Of a stretch of 64,000 nt of DNA, positions 24,632-34,854 are shown one piece after another. The stretch lies in NCBI GenBank assembly GCA_003169695.1, contig PNAS01000032.1:1-64000 (forward strand), in the 5' to 3' direction. Position 1 is the stretch's first letter, and each line of letters opens with the position of its first letter. This stretch comes from Spartobacteria bacterium (GTDB lineage: Bacteria > Verrucomicrobiota > Verrucomicrobiia > Chthoniobacterales > UBA10450). The notes beneath the pieces were generated by a model. The model was not told where the DNA came from, did no database searches, and saw only the letters and a list, made by a program, of their open reading frames with translations. The position numbers were made by a program, and so were the translations under genes.

Positions 24632-26920
24632 TCACACCCGTGAGCCACGCCGACGCTGGGCACCGCCACGCGAATACTTTACCGGCTTCCGCTTCGGTTC
24701 GATTTTCGTAAGGCCGGTGCCGCTCTTCACTTCCATGATCTGATCGCGCAAAAGCGCGGCGCGCTCGAACTCCAAGTTCGCGGAGGCGCTTTGCATCTCG
24801 TCTTCCAATTCGCGAAGTAGCTCAGTGAGATTGAAATCCCCACCGGCTTCCTGAATCACCGACGCGGCGATTTCCCGTCCGCGCAAAATTGTGTGCAGAC
24901 TTTCCTGAATGGCCCGCTTCACCGTCGTGGGCGTGATGCCGTGTTTCTCGTTGTACTCCATCTGCTTGGTGCGCCGGTAATCGGAGATCGAGATCAGCGC
25001 CTGCATGCTTTGCGTGACGGTGTCGGCAAAGAGAACAACCTCACCGTTGATGTGCCGGGCCGCCCGTCCCGCGGTCTGGATCAGAGAAGTCTGGCTGCGC
25101 AAAAACCCTTCTTTGTCGGCATCAAGAATGCAGACGAGCGAAACTTCAGGAAGATCGAGCCCTTCACGGAGGAGGTTGATGCCGACGAGAATATCGAAGT
25201 CGGCCGCGCGTAATCCGCGCAGGATTTCCACGCGTTCGATCGTGTCGATGTCGCTGTGCAAATAACGCACTTTCAATCCGACATCGCGCAGGTAATCCGA
25301 CAAATCTTCCGCCGTGCGCTTGGTCAGCGTCGTGACGAGAACGCGCTCCCGCTTTTCGACGCGCTGCCGGCAAAGCTCGATCGTCTCATCGATCTGATTC
25401 TTGAGCGGCTTTAACGTGATTTTGGGATCGAGCAACCCCGTCGGCCGGATAATCTGCTCGACCACAAGCGGTGCCCCCGCCGTATGCACATCGAACTCCT
25501 CGGGCGGCTGATCGGTCCGGCTGACGATTGCTCTTCCAGTGTCGTTGGGCGTTGGACACTCGCCACGGCGTAGCCCGTTCCGGGCGGAGGCGGGTTGGCC
25601 CCTGGACGTTGTCCGTTTCCCATTCCCAGCTTCCCCCGCGACCACAAAAGGCACCAGCTCCTCCTCCCCAATCCGCTCTCGTTTGTGCGGAAAGTAGCCC
25701 TTGTTCCCGACCACACTGTTTTTGATCTCGAACTCGGCGGGCGTCGCGCTCACGTACGCGATCTGGTTCGTCATCCCCATGAATTCCTTGAAATTCAGCG
25801 GCCGATTATCGAGCGCGCTCGGCAGCCGAAAGCCATATTCCACTAGAACGGTCTTCCGCGACCGGTCGCCTTCATACATCCCGCCGATCTGCGGGATCGT
25901 CGCGTGCGATTCATCCACGACGAGCAGGAAATCTCTCGAAAAGAAATCGAGAAGCGTGAACGGCTTCGATCCCGGCATCCGGCCGGAAAGATGTCGCGAA
26001 TAATTCTCGATTCCATTGCAGAATCCCATCTCCTGCAACATCTCGAGGTCGTATTCGGTCCGCATCTTCAAACGTTGCGCTTCGAGCAGCCTGCTCTGCG
26101 ATTCGAGCTCCACGATGCGCTGGTCGAGCTCGCTCCGAATCGAGGAGAGCGCGCGATTCAATTTATCCGCAGGCGTGACGAATTGTTTCGCCGGATAAAA
26201 CGTGATGAGGCTGAGCGCCTCGTGCGCGTGACCAGTGAGCGGGTCGAATCGCGTGATCGCATCGATCTCGTCACCAAAAAATTCGAGTCGGATCGCTTCT
26301 TCATCCGCCGTGGCTGGGTAAACCTCTACGACATCGCCGCGCACCCGGAACTTGCCGCGCGAGAAATTCATGTCGTTTCGCTCGTAAAGCATGTCGACCA
26401 GCCGGCCCAGGACGGCTTCGCGGCTGATCTGCTGCCCGCGTTTCACGGTGAGGAGCATGCGTAAGTAATCCTCGGGCGACGTGACGCCGTAGATGCAGGA
26501 GACGCTCGCGACCACGATCGTGTCGCGTCGCGAAAGCAACGCGCTGGTCGCGGAAAGCCGGAGCCGCTCGATCTCCTCGTTAATCGACGAATCCTTTTCG
26601 ATGTAGGTATCAGAACGCGGGATGTAGGCCTCCGGCTGATAGTAATCGAAGTAGCTGACGAAATATTCGACCGCATTCCGCGGAAAGAATTGCTTGAACT
26701 CCGAGTAAAGTTGGGCCGCAAGCGTCTTGTTGTGCGAGATGACAAGCGTGGGGCGATCAAGCTCACGGATGACGTTGGCCATGGTGAATGTCTTGCCCGA
26801 GCCGGTCACGCCGAGAAGCGTTTGATGACGATTACCGGCCTCGATCGACTTCAGCAGCTTCGCGATCGCCTGGCTTTGATCGCCGCGCGGCTTGTAGTTC
26901 GATTCGAGTTCAAACGGCAT
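24632..26920 (-). CDS. uvrB: Excinuclease ABC subunit B, with an extra internal segment
   Basis: Damage-recognition helicase-like subunit of nucleotide excision repair. Motifs: Walker [16 protein letters not shown], beta-hairpin region [24 protein letters not shown]-like [14 protein letters not shown], helicase motif VSATPAEFE, motif [15 protein letters not shown] and the C-terminal UVR domain ([20 protein letters not shown]). Most UvrB pass quickly from the VSATPAEFE strand to [14 protein letters not shown]. Here about 75 residues lie between them, including a polar part (about 435-476) encoded by 25508-25633 that reads [20 protein letters not shown] and looks like translated repeat DNA. Start ATG 26920 ([15 protein letters not shown]). 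Confidence 0.95.
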   Translation of the reverse strand: MPFELESNYKPRGDQSQAIAKLLKSIEAGNRHQTLLGVTGSGKTFTMANVIRELDRPTLVISHNKTLAAQLYSEFKQFFPRNAVEYFVSYFDYYQPEAYIPRSDTYIEKDSSINEEIERLRLSATSALLSRRDTIVVASVSCIYGVTSPEDYLRMLLTVKRGQQISREAVLGRLVDMLYERNDMNFSRGKFRVRGDVVEVYPATADEEAIRLEFFGDEIDAITRFDPLTGHAHEALSLITFYPAKQFVTPADKLNRALSSIRSELDQRIVELESQSRLLEAQRLKMRTEYDLEMLQEMGFCNGIENYSRHLSGRMPGSKPFTLLDFFSRDFLLVVDESHATIPQIGGMYEGDRSRKTVLVEYGFRLPSALDNRPLNFKEFMGMTNQIAYVSATPAEFEIKNSVVGNKGYFPHKRERIGEEELVPFVVAGEAGNGKRTTSRGQPASARNGLRRGECPTPNDTGRAIVSRTDQPPEEFDVHTAGAPLVVEQIIRPTGLLDPKITLKPLKNQIDETIELCRQRVEKRERVLVTTLTKRTAEDLSDYLRDVGLKVRYLHSDIDTIERVEILRGLRAADFDILVGINLLREGLDLPEVSLVCILDADKEGFLRSQTSLIQTAGRAARHINGEVVLFADTVTQSMQALISISDYRRTKQMEYNEKHGITPTTVKRAIQESLHTILRGREIAASVIQEAGGDFNLTELLRELEDEMQSASANLEFERAALLRDQIMEVKSGTGLTKIEPKRKPVKYSRGGAQRRRGSRV

Positions 26921-26953
26921 CGGGCAAGTTAGCATTCAGCACGCGAGTGTCAT

Positions 26954-27043
26954 GGTGGATCGAGCGCCGCCGCTCGATGATAAAGGGGCCCCGAAGCTTT
27001 CCGACAACACGACAGGCATCACGCGACGGAGCGCGCGATCCTC
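26954..27043. repeat. Dispersed ~90-bp repeat with inverted ends, copy D
   Basis: Left end GGTGGATCGAGCGCCGCCGC, right end ACGCGACGGAGCGCGCGATC followed by a mutated CCTC in place of CACC. Lies between divergent uvrB and the TolB/TPR gene. Confidence 0.65.
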
Positions 27044-27127
27044 ATTGCAACGCGGCCAAGAGGCGGAGTCGCTTCGCTTTTAACTCGCCACGCCTCGGAA
27101 GCACGGTACTAATTCAGGTGGAAACGA

Positions 27128-29182
27128 ATGAACCCTGGAAACTTTTTCTCCGAAATGCGGCGGCGAAACGTCTACAAAGTCGCGATCGCCTACGCCATCG
27201 TGGCGTGGCTTCTTATCCAAGTCGCGACGCAAACGTTTCCATTTTTTGAGATTCCAAGCTGGTGTGTGCGGTTGGTGATCATCCTTCTTTTGCTCGGCTT
27301 TCCTATCGCGGTGATTCTCGCCTGGGCTTACGAACTCACGCCTGGGGGAATCAAGCGGACGGAAGACTTGGCGCCGGAGCAATCGATTAAGCCCGCCGGC
27401 GGCCGGAGGCTCAACTCATTGATTATCGGAGTTCTGCTTTGCGCGATTGCATTACTTGTCTTCCAACGATTCCGGCGCAGCGGGTCTTCAACCTCAGATG
27501 CGCCCGATAAAAGCATCGCAGTGCTGCCATTCGATAATTTCAGCGACGAAAAGGAGAACGCGTTTTTCGCTGACGGAATTCAGGACGACATTTTGACCAG
27601 CCTCGCAAAGATTCACGACTTGAAGGTGATCAGCCGCACCTCAGTGATGCCTTACCGCGGCACGGGCAAAACTAATCTGCGGCAAATTGCGGAGACGCTT
27701 GGCGTGGCCAACGTGCTGGAAGGAAGTGTGCGCCGGGGAGGAAATCGCGTAGTCGTGAGCGTGCAGCTGATCGATGCGCGCAACGATCACCACATTTGGG
27801 CGAATCGGTACGACCGCCCGCTGGCGGATTCGCTCGGTTTGCAAGGCGAGCTCGCCGCGGAGATCGCCGCGGAGCTGCGCGCAACCCTTAGCCCAGAGGA
27901 AAAAGTGCGGGTCGAGACCAAGCCGACCGAGAACCCGGAGGCTTATGTGCTTTACCTGAAAGCGCGCTTGTACGAATCGAATCCCGATCGTTTGTTCGAA
28001 GATTACAGCGTGGCGGAGCAGCTGTATGGCGAAGCGATCCAGCACGACCCGTCGTTTGCGCTGGCTCATGCGCGACTCTCCGCCACGATCGCGCGGATTT
28101 ATCACTGGTTCGATCCGATCGACGAGCGCAAATCGCGGATGAAAACGGAGGCGGAAAAAGCTTTGCAGCTCCGACCGGATCTCGGCGAGGGACACCTCGC
28201 GCTTGGCCTTTATTATTATTGGGCGGAGACAAATTACGAAAAGGCGCTGGACGAGTTTGCGGTTGCGGCTAAGGCCCTGCCTAATGATAGCGATGTCGGT
28301 TATTTCGCCGCCGCAATTCGACGGCGCCAGGGGCGGTGGAATGAAAATCTCGAGCTCCTGAAGAAAAGCCTAACGATCGATCCGGGGAATGCGAACGTCG
28401 CCGAAGAGATTGCATATACTTATGGCTTTCTGCACGAATGGCCTGAGGCGGTGCGGATGCACGAGCGCTGGACCGCGCTGGCTCCGGACTCCGTCAACGC
28501 GAAAATCAAACGCGCGTACGTCGACTTCTGGTCTCAGGGAAGCACCGCAGCCTTGAAGGAAGTGCTCGGGAAGATTTCGCCCGGGGTTGATCCGGCCGGC
28601 CTTGTGACCAGAGCGCGCTGGGACCTGGCCATGATTCAACGCAGTTACGACGCGGCGGATCAGGCCTTAACCGCGTGTGCGCTCGACCAATTTCAATCGA
28701 ACGGTCAGCCGACTCCGAAGAGTTTCTATCGCGGATGTGTCGCACTTGCGCGCGGCGCTCAAGCGGACGCGCGCAAGAATTTTGAGCTGGCGCTACCCTC
28801 CTTCGAAGAAGCGGTGCGACAAGCGCCGGCCACCGCAATACGTCACGCCAATCTCGGCTTGCTCTACTCGTTCATGGATCGCAAAGAGGAAGCCATACGC
28901 GAAGGCCACCGCGCGGTGGAACTCGAGCCGGATTCGAAGGACGCTGTCTTTGGGCCCTGGATGACAGGCTATCTGGCGATGATTTACGCGCGCGTCGGCG
29001 AAACAGATTCGGCCCTGCCGCTGCTCGAGCATTTGCTCACGTCTCCCGGGCCGATTGACAATACGAACTGCTGCGTCACACAAAATGATCTTCGCAACCG
29101 CTGGCAGTGGGACCCGTTACGCAACAATCCGCGTTTCCAGAAGCTCCTCGCCGAGCCAGCGCCAAAAACGGTTTACAAGTAG
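27128..29182 (+). CDS. Membrane TolB/FlgO-like plus TPR protein, paralogue 1
   Basis: A protein of 684 residues. N-terminal cytosolic start MNPGNFFSEMRRRNVYK, then two membrane helices (AIAYAIVAWLLIQVATQT, LVIILLLLGFPIAVILAWAY), a third around 98-115. Next a FlgO/TolB N-like domain: KSIAVLPFDNFSDEKENAFF, ADGIQDDILTSLAKI, NVLEGSVRRGGNRVVVSVQL. The C-terminal 350 residues are TPR repeats. Such proteins are common in Verrucomicrobiota and often occur as multiple paralogues, sometimes related to adenylate-cyclase-type sensors; their role is unknown. The gene is followed by the remnant and a second paralogue. Confidence 0.85.
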   Translation: MNPGNFFSEMRRRNVYKVAIAYAIVAWLLIQVATQTFPFFEIPSWCVRLVIILLLLGFPIAVILAWAYELTPGGIKRTEDLAPEQSIKPAGGRRLNSLIIGVLLCAIALLVFQRFRRSGSSTSDAPDKSIAVLPFDNFSDEKENAFFADGIQDDILTSLAKIHDLKVISRTSVMPYRGTGKTNLRQIAETLGVANVLEGSVRRGGNRVVVSVQLIDARNDHHIWANRYDRPLADSLGLQGELAAEIAAELRATLSPEEKVRVETKPTENPEAYVLYLKARLYESNPDRLFEDYSVAEQLYGEAIQHDPSFALAHARLSATIARIYHWFDPIDERKSRMKTEAEKALQLRPDLGEGHLALGLYYYWAETNYEKALDEFAVAAKALPNDSDVGYFAAAIRRRQGRWNENLELLKKSLTIDPGNANVAEEIAYTYGFLHEWPEAVRMHERWTALAPDSVNAKIKRAYVDFWSQGSTAALKEVLGKISPGVDPAGLVTRARWDLAMIQRSYDAADQALTACALDQFQSNGQPTPKSFYRGCVALARGAQADARKNFELALPSFEEAVRQAPATAIRHANLGLLYSFMDRKEEAIREGHRAVELEPDSKDAVFGPWMTGYLAMIYARVGETDSALPLLEHLLTSPGPIDNTNCCVTQNDLRNRWQWDPLRNNPRFQKLLAEPAPKTVYK

Positions 29183-29326
29183 GCGCCGGGAAATTTCCTT
29201 TCCGTCACAACGGACGCTCGCTGTTCCATCGTAGCAACGTGACCTGTCCGCGCTCGCTGTCTTCTCGGCGCCAGCTTAGAATTGGCAAACGACCGCGCGT
29301 TCCCATTGAAACCACGAATATACGGA

Positions 29327-29433
29327 ATGGACCCAAAGAAATTTTTCACCGAGCTGAAGCCGCGCAAGGTTTACAAGGTCGGTCGCATATGCGGTTGTCG
29401 GCTGGCTGCTGATAATCGCGGAGCTGGGTGACC
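29327..29433 (+). pseudogene. Remnant of a third TolB/TPR paralogue (N-terminus only)
   Basis: ATG 29327 begins MDPKKFFTELKPRKVYKV, very like the N-termini of both neighbours. After a single-base shift the next frame reads AYAVVGWLLIIAEL, the start of the first membrane helix, and the similarity then ends. So only about 35 codons of a former paralogue remain between the two intact copies. Confidence 0.75.
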
Positions 29434-29449
29434 TAACAAGTAGTCTGCC

Positions 29450-31465
29450 GTGAACCCGCATAGCTTTTTCGATGAACTCCGGCGACGCAATGTCTATCGT
29501 GCGGCCGCCGCGTACGGTGTCGTCGCCTGGCTCTTGATCCAGATCGCGACGCAAGTTTTTCCATTCTTCGACATCCCGAATTGGGCCGTTCGTTTTGTAA
29601 TTATCTCGCTCCTGCTCGGTTTCCCGGCAGCCATGATCGTCGCGTGGATCTATGAGTGGACGCCCGAAGGGCTCAGGCGCACAGACGAGGTGCCACCCTC
29701 GGACTCGATCGGCCGCACCACCGGCCGGAAGCTCGATTTTCTCATCATCGGCGCGCTTCTCATTATCATTGGGGTACTGGTATGGCAGCGTTTTTCCCCG
29801 GGGCGAGAAAGGAGCATCGCGGTGTTGCCGTTTGAAAACTTCAGCACCGATAAGGAGAACGTCTTCCTTGCCGACGGCATTCAGGACGATCTGCTGACGA
29901 ACCTCGCCAAGATCAAGGACCTGAGAGTGATTAGCCGCACCAGCGTGATGAAATACCGAAACGCAGACACGCGGAACATCCGGGAAATCGGCAAGTCGTT
30001 AGGCGCAGCGAACATTCTCGAGGGGAGCGTGCGGCGTCTCGGAGATCGGATCGCCGTGAATGTGCAGTTGATCGACTCGAGCGCCGATCGCCACATCTGG
30101 GCGGAGCGTTACGACCGCAAGATTGCCGATGCGGTAGGAATTGAAGGCGAGCTGGCCACAGAAATCGCTGAAGCGTTGCGCGCCACGCTTACGCCGGACG
30201 AAAAGATTCGGGTCGAACAAAAGCCGACCCAAAACGCGGACGCCTACGTGCTTTACCTGCGGGCTCTCCCTTACGAGCAAGGGCCCGACACATTGCTCCA
30301 AGATTATAAGCGCGCCGAACAACTTTATAGTCAGGCGATCGCTCTCGATCCGAACTTTGCGCTTGCGCATGCGCACCTCGCATCAACCTGCGCGGAGATT
30401 TTCCATTTCCACGAACCCCTCGACTCATGGAAAACAAGGGCGCGGAGGGAAGCCGAAACGGCTCTGAACCTGCAATCCGATCTTGCCGAGGCCCACTTTG
30501 CGCTCGGCCAGTGCATTTACTGGATGGACGAAAACTACGAAGACGCACTAGCCGAATTCGCGATTGCGCAGCGGTTGTCGCCGAGCAACGCGAACGTCGG
30601 CGTGCTGGTCGCCGCAATCCATCGGCGCCAGGGCCACTGGGAGGAATGCCTGGCAGCGTTTGAAAAAATCCAAAGGCTCGACCCGGAGAATCCGAACATC
30701 GTTCGAAACCTCGTTTTCACCAATTCCGCGCTGCGCCGCTGGCCAGAAGCAGCGCGTGCGGCCCAGCGGCTCCGCGCAATGGCACCCGATTCGCTCGTCG
30801 CAAGAATTCAAACTGCCTATATCGATTTCCAGTGGAAAGGCGACACGACGGCGCTAACAAGCGCGTTTGGGCAGATCCCCGCGAGGGAGGATCCCGATGG
30901 CGTCGTTACTTCCTGCAATTGGGAAGGGGCGATGCTGGAACGCGACTTCGCCCGAGCCGAGCGGGTTCTTGCGGCGTCGCCTTTGACCGAGGTGTCGTAT
31001 CTCAACGGTGGCTTGACCCCAAAAAGCTTCCTGGCCGGCTGCACGGGTGTCGCGCTTGGCGACCCGGTGCTAGCCAGCAAGAATTTTGAGGCCGCTCGCA
31101 AGGTATTTGAGAGCGCGGTAAGGGAGGCTCCAAATGTCGCCGAACGACATGCGAACCTCGGATTGTGCTATGCCTTCATGGGACAAAAAGAAAACGCCAT
31201 TCGAGAAGGGCGGCGGGCGGTAGAGTTGAAGCCAGAATCAAAAGACGCATACGACGGTGCGATCATGAATTGCTGCCTTGCCCTCATCTACGCGCGCGTC
31301 GGCGAGACCGATCTCGCGATCCCATTGATCGAACGATTGCTCCGCACACCCGGCGCTGTCGACAGTGTGAATTACAGTATCACCGTGAATGATCTGAAGT
31401 TTCGATGGGAATGGGACTCATTGCGTTCCGATCCCGTCTTTCAGAAACTTGTTTCCACAAATTGA
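29450..31465 (+). CDS. Membrane TolB/FlgO-like plus TPR protein, paralogue 2
   Basis: A protein of 671 residues with GTG start 29450 (MNPHSFFDELRRRNVYR). It matches paralogue 1 throughout: membrane helices AAYGVVAWLLIQIATQVFPF and FVIISLLLGFPAAMIVAWIY, the TolB-like part RSIAVLPFENFSTDKENVFL, ADGIQDDLLTNLAKIKDL, NILEGSVRRLGDRIAVNVQL, and TPR repeats to the end. The pair arose by tandem duplication. Signals to a partner and localisation remain unknown; no signal peptide is seen, the first helix serving as anchor. Confidence 0.85.
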   Translation: MNPHSFFDELRRRNVYRAAAAYGVVAWLLIQIATQVFPFFDIPNWAVRFVIISLLLGFPAAMIVAWIYEWTPEGLRRTDEVPPSDSIGRTTGRKLDFLIIGALLIIIGVLVWQRFSPGRERSIAVLPFENFSTDKENVFLADGIQDDLLTNLAKIKDLRVISRTSVMKYRNADTRNIREIGKSLGAANILEGSVRRLGDRIAVNVQLIDSSADRHIWAERYDRKIADAVGIEGELATEIAEALRATLTPDEKIRVEQKPTQNADAYVLYLRALPYEQGPDTLLQDYKRAEQLYSQAIALDPNFALAHAHLASTCAEIFHFHEPLDSWKTRARREAETALNLQSDLAEAHFALGQCIYWMDENYEDALAEFAIAQRLSPSNANVGVLVAAIHRRQGHWEECLAAFEKIQRLDPENPNIVRNLVFTNSALRRWPEAARAAQRLRAMAPDSLVARIQTAYIDFQWKGDTTALTSAFGQIPAREDPDGVVTSCNWEGAMLERDFARAERVLAASPLTEVSYLNGGLTPKSFLAGCTGVALGDPVLASKNFEAARKVFESAVREAPNVAERHANLGLCYAFMGQKENAIREGRRAVELKPESKDAYDGAIMNCCLALIYARVGETDLAIPLIERLLRTPGAVDSVNYSITVNDLKFRWEWDSLRSDPVFQKLVSTN

Positions 31466-31537
31466 TCCTCTGAAGCCATCGTCGGTGGGCGGTGTCGGGC
31501 TGATGCCGATGTTCCTTCCCTCCAACAAGCGAAGCGG

Positions 31538-33025
31538 CTAGAGCGCAATTCCGATTTCCAAATCGGCAAAAGCGCGACCGAGATTGTCCAGGACATCGCT
31601 GGGCAGCAGTGATTGCTCGCTCGCGCCGCCTTGGAAAATGGCGATCTCGGCGGAACGGCCACAGAGCCAGGCGCCGACGCGCGCAGCATCGTAAAGGGAT
31701 AACCCCTGTCCAATCAGGCCGGCACAAACGCCGGTTAGCACATCGCCCATTCCGCCTGTGGCCATCCCGGGATTTCCGGTGCTGTTGAAGCTGAGTGGTT
31801 GATCGCGTTGGGCGACTATCGTGCGGCTGCCTTTGAGCAAAAGCGTGACGGGAAACTGCTCGCAAAAACTTCTCGCAATTCCGGCGCGAGCCATTTTCCC
31901 AGAAGCGAAGAGCCGCTGCATCTCGCCGGGATGCGGTGTGAGAAGTCGCGGGCCGCGGCAACGTTGCAGCACTTCGATTTCCTCCGCCAAAATATTCAGC
32001 CCGGCCGCATCGACCACCATTGGTTGCTCGACGCGGGCAATGAGGTCGCGTATCCGCGCAGCGTTCGCGTTTCCCAAGCCCGGTCCGAGCGCCCAGACAT
32101 CGATCCTCTCCTCAGGGAGATCGCGATAGGCACGCGTTGCTTTCACCATCACTTCCGGCGGGGCCGCCGCAGCGGCGATTTCATAAATATCTTCAGGAAC
32201 GAAAAGCTCCACGAGTCCCGCGCCGGAACGCAACGCCCCGGCGCCGGTCATAAGCGCGGCGCCAACAAATCCCTTCGAACCCGCCACCACGGCGATGCGT
32301 CCAAACTGGTTCTTGAACGCGCCGAATTTCCGGCGTGGGACGAATCCAGCCAGGGCTTGGGTCGTCGCCATGATTTCATTGCGACCGCCTCCCACCTCGA
32401 GATCGGACAGCGGCAAGACGACAATGCGACCGACGAAATCGATCGCGGCGTCGGCCATCAGTCCATGCTTGGCAAACCCGATCGCAACGGTGAAATCGGC
32501 TACGACAGAATCGGGATCAATTTCGCCTGAGTCACTGTTCAAGCCGGTGGGAAGATCGACTGCGAAGACAAAAGCGTTTTGCTCAACGCGGACGCGATTG
32601 ATTTCGCGCGCGGCCGCGCGGATCGGCTCGCGCAAAAGCGACTTCGTCCCGACGCCGAGGAGCCCATCGAGGATGATCGTGCGGCCAACACTTGGGTGAG
32701 CCCCAGCAGGCGCCGCCGGCGCATCGCGCAGAGCCGCAAGTTTCTTGCGGGTCAATTCGCTGCAATCGCTTTCTGGAAATGGGAGGCGGACATCGATATT
32801 CCACCCCTCACGCTGCAAGCGCTCGGCTGCGACGAGCGCGTCACCACCGTTGTGGCCTTTCCCGGCGTAGACGATGCACACGCCAGCACGCGGGAAGAAC
32901 TGCTGGACCGCTCGCGTCACTCCGGCGCCGGCCTGATCCATCAAGACATCGATCTCGAGCCCACGCGCGAAGGCCGCCTCTTCCGCCGCGCGCATCTCCG
33001 CCGAGCTCACGATCGGCGAGTCCAA
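31538..33025 (-). CDS. nnr: Bifunctional NAD(P)HX epimerase/dehydratase
   Basis: Repairs hydrated NADH and NADPH. Length 495 residues: N-terminal YjeF epimerase (about 1-215; GHNGGDALVAAERLQREGW, VDLPTGLNSDSGEID) and C-terminal ADP-dependent dehydratase of the ribokinase fold (AVVAGSKGFVGAALMTGAGA, LLTPHPGEMQRL, GNPGMATGGMGDVLTGVCAG). The TTG start at 33025 follows the stop of the amidase gene directly, with GGAGG inside the end of that gene, so the two are translationally coupled. Both domains are intact. Confidence 0.93.
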   Translation of the reverse strand: MDSPIVSSAEMRAAEEAAFARGLEIDVLMDQAGAGVTRAVQQFFPRAGVCIVYAGKGHNGGDALVAAERLQREGWNIDVRLPFPESDCSELTRKKLAALRDAPAAPAGAHPSVGRTIILDGLLGVGTKSLLREPIRAAAREINRVRVEQNAFVFAVDLPTGLNSDSGEIDPDSVVADFTVAIGFAKHGLMADAAIDFVGRIVVLPLSDLEVGGGRNEIMATTQALAGFVPRRKFGAFKNQFGRIAVVAGSKGFVGAALMTGAGALRSGAGLVELFVPEDIYEIAAAAAPPEVMVKATRAYRDLPEERIDVWALGPGLGNANAARIRDLIARVEQPMVVDAAGLNILAEEIEVLQRCRGPRLLTPHPGEMQRLFASGKMARAGIARSFCEQFPVTLLLKGSRTIVAQRDQPLSFNSTGNPGMATGGMGDVLTGVCAGLIGQGLSLYDAARVGAWLCGRSAEIAIFQGGASEQSLLPSDVLDNLGRAFADLEIGIAL

Positions 33026-33892
33026 TCAATCCTCCGATTTCTTTTTCCGGGTCACTTTCTTCCTGGGCGTATCGTCGTCTTCGTCGCTTTTCTTCTTTTT
33101 CCGGCTGGTTGTATGGTGCACCACCTTCGAAGACTTCCTGTTCTTCGAATATTTCGATCTCGATGACCTGGTCGAACGTTCGCGCACCGCATCAGCGCGC
33201 ACAAAGTCGCGGTTCGCGCCGGTGTTGAAGGGCTGCGGTCCATACTGGCCGGCGGTTGAAAGCGAAGCGGTAAGGGGGCGACTGAAGGGCGGAGGCTGGC
33301 GCCGAATTCCACGCGCAATTTGTTCGGCCAGCTTTTGCCGGTAGTTATCGGTTTGAGCGAGCCTGCCTTCAGTGGGGTTAGTCAGAAAACCGCACTCGAC
33401 GAGCACTGATGGAATCGCCGTCCTTCGCAAAACGAAGAACCCGCGGCGCCGAATTCCACGGTTTTCTGTCGGCGCACCTGCGACGACGTTCCGGTGAATG
33501 CTGGCCGCCAGGCCCGCGCTATCGCCCCTGTAATAGTAGGTCTCGATGCCGTTGGCGCCGACGCGCGACGAACAATTGAAATGAATCGAGATGAAAGTCG
33601 CGTCGCGATACGAGTTAGCGATCGCCACCCGCGTTCCCAGCGAAACAAAAACATCTTGATCCCGTGTCATGATCACTCTGTAACCGTCGGTTTGCAGGAT
33701 TCGCCTCAGACGCTGCGCGACGTCGAGCGTCTTGTCTTTCTCGGCAATGCGTTGACCGGGAACACCGCCGCGGTCGTAGCCCCCGTGACCGGCATCAATC
33801 ACCACCGTCGCACGCGACTGGCCGCAGGCCAAAGAGGCGAGCGCCATGAAACCCGCGGTGGCCGCGCCGGGAATAAAATGGTGAAGATTCAT
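33026..33892 (-). CDS. N-acetylmuramoyl-L-alanine amidase (amidase_3) with basic tail
   Basis: A zinc hydrolase of 288 residues that cleaves cell-wall stem peptides. Start ATG 33892 begins a signal peptide (MNLHHFIPGAATAGFMALAS). Catalytic motifs: VVIDAGHGGYDRGG, the IAEKDKTLDVAQRLR Glu region, DATFISIHFNCSSR and VLVECGFLTNPTEG. The last 70 residues are Lys/Arg-rich and disordered (KKKKSDEDDDTPRKKVTRKK), likely contacting acidic wall or membrane polymers. It heads the operon with nnr; the upstream gene at 33914 is 21 bases away and probably co-transcribed. Confidence 0.9.
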   Translation of the reverse strand: MNLHHFIPGAATAGFMALASLACGQSRATVVIDAGHGGYDRGGVPGQRIAEKDKTLDVAQRLRRILQTDGYRVIMTRDQDVFVSLGTRVAIANSYRDATFISIHFNCSSRVGANGIETYYYRGDSAGLAASIHRNVVAGAPTENRGIRRRGFFVLRRTAIPSVLVECGFLTNPTEGRLAQTDNYRQKLAEQIARGIRRQPPPFSRPLTASLSTAGQYGPQPFNTGANRDFVRADAVRERSTRSSRSKYSKNRKSSKVVHHTTSRKKKKSDEDDDTPRKKVTRKKKSED

Positions 33893-33913
33893 TGAGCCGG
33901 TAGACAGCAAGTC

Positions 33914-34789
33914 TTAATCCTCCGCGGGGACACTGGACGGCCGGGCCGACAATTTCGGGGCGGGGCTCCGCGCGGGTTGCACGATCGGCAGGTCGAGCCT
34001 CCCGCCACTCACCGTGATAGCGCCATCCGCCGCATGCCTCAAACGCGGGCGCGTTCTTGTTTCCATAAAGGTAGAGTGCGCCAGAAGTTCGCCGTTCAAG
34101 CCAATATGGGAATAAGCCCAACTTCGTGGCGCCGCGCAATGAAGAACATGCAGTTGATTTGCGCGATCGAGCTCCGCTTGCGGTTCATCGTAGGCAATGA
34201 CGCGACCTAACGAGTACGTCGTGTAAACGACGCCGCTGTTCTTGTTCTCCACTCGCACGTAGAGTGAGGTGTGGTCCGGGAAACGATTCGAAAGAAGCGA
34301 GTAAGTGCGTACCTCGCCCGCCCACGGTATTCCGTCCGGGATGCCGACCGTCTTTTGCCAGACCGGCCGGGCGTCCGCTACCTGGAAAACTTTTGCCTGA
34401 GAATAGAAAAACTTGTTCAGGTCGGCGAAGTAAACGTTCGCGCGCACATGATAAGCGCCAAGATCTTGCACGGGGAAAAGGGGCGTCAGATTGATTTTGC
34501 GCGTGACGGTCTTGCCCGCCTCCACATGAAGGGTTGGCTCCGGCGCGCTCTGCTTCAGTGGCGCGAGTACGTGGCCTTCCCCGGCGTTGATTTCAAAACC
34601 GAACCAGCGTTGGCCGCTTTCATCGTGGAGATCGACGTCGCGACCGGCAAGATTTGTGATCTTAACGGTCGCCATGACCGGCTCGTGCGCGACATACTGC
34701 AGCCGCTTGAACTTCAATTCCACCTGGATCTGCGCCTGCGCCGCCGCGGCAAGAAAGATAAGCAGGGTCAATTGAACGAGAAATTTCAT
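33914..34789 (-). CDS. Exported protein of unknown function
   Basis: A protein of 291 residues with a signal peptide (MKFLVQLTLLIFLAAAAQA). The mature part looks like an all-beta fold: QVELKFKRLQYVAHEPVMAT, VKITNLAGRDVDLHDESGQR, and a middle Ig-like region. The Pro-rich tail (PIVQPARSPAPKLSARPSSV) resembles a linker. I do not recognise a family beyond typical verrucomicrobial secreted proteins. It probably leads the transcript with the amidase and nnr. Confidence 0.7.
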   Translation of the reverse strand: MKFLVQLTLLIFLAAAAQAQIQVELKFKRLQYVAHEPVMATVKITNLAGRDVDLHDESGQRWFGFEINAGEGHVLAPLKQSAPEPTLHVEAGKTVTRKINLTPLFPVQDLGAYHVRANVYFADLNKFFYSQAKVFQVADARPVWQKTVGIPDGIPWAGEVRTYSLLSNRFPDHTSLYVRVENKNSGVVYTTYSLGRVIAYDEPQAELDRANQLHVLHCAAPRSWAYSHIGLNGELLAHSTFMETRTRPRLRHAADGAITVSGGRLDLPIVQPARSPAPKLSARPSSVPAED

Positions 34790-34854
34790 CGGCGGCTAGA
34801 ATAACGCATCTCGGTGGAGAAGAAAGAATGGTGTCGCGACGCGTCGAAATGTGT

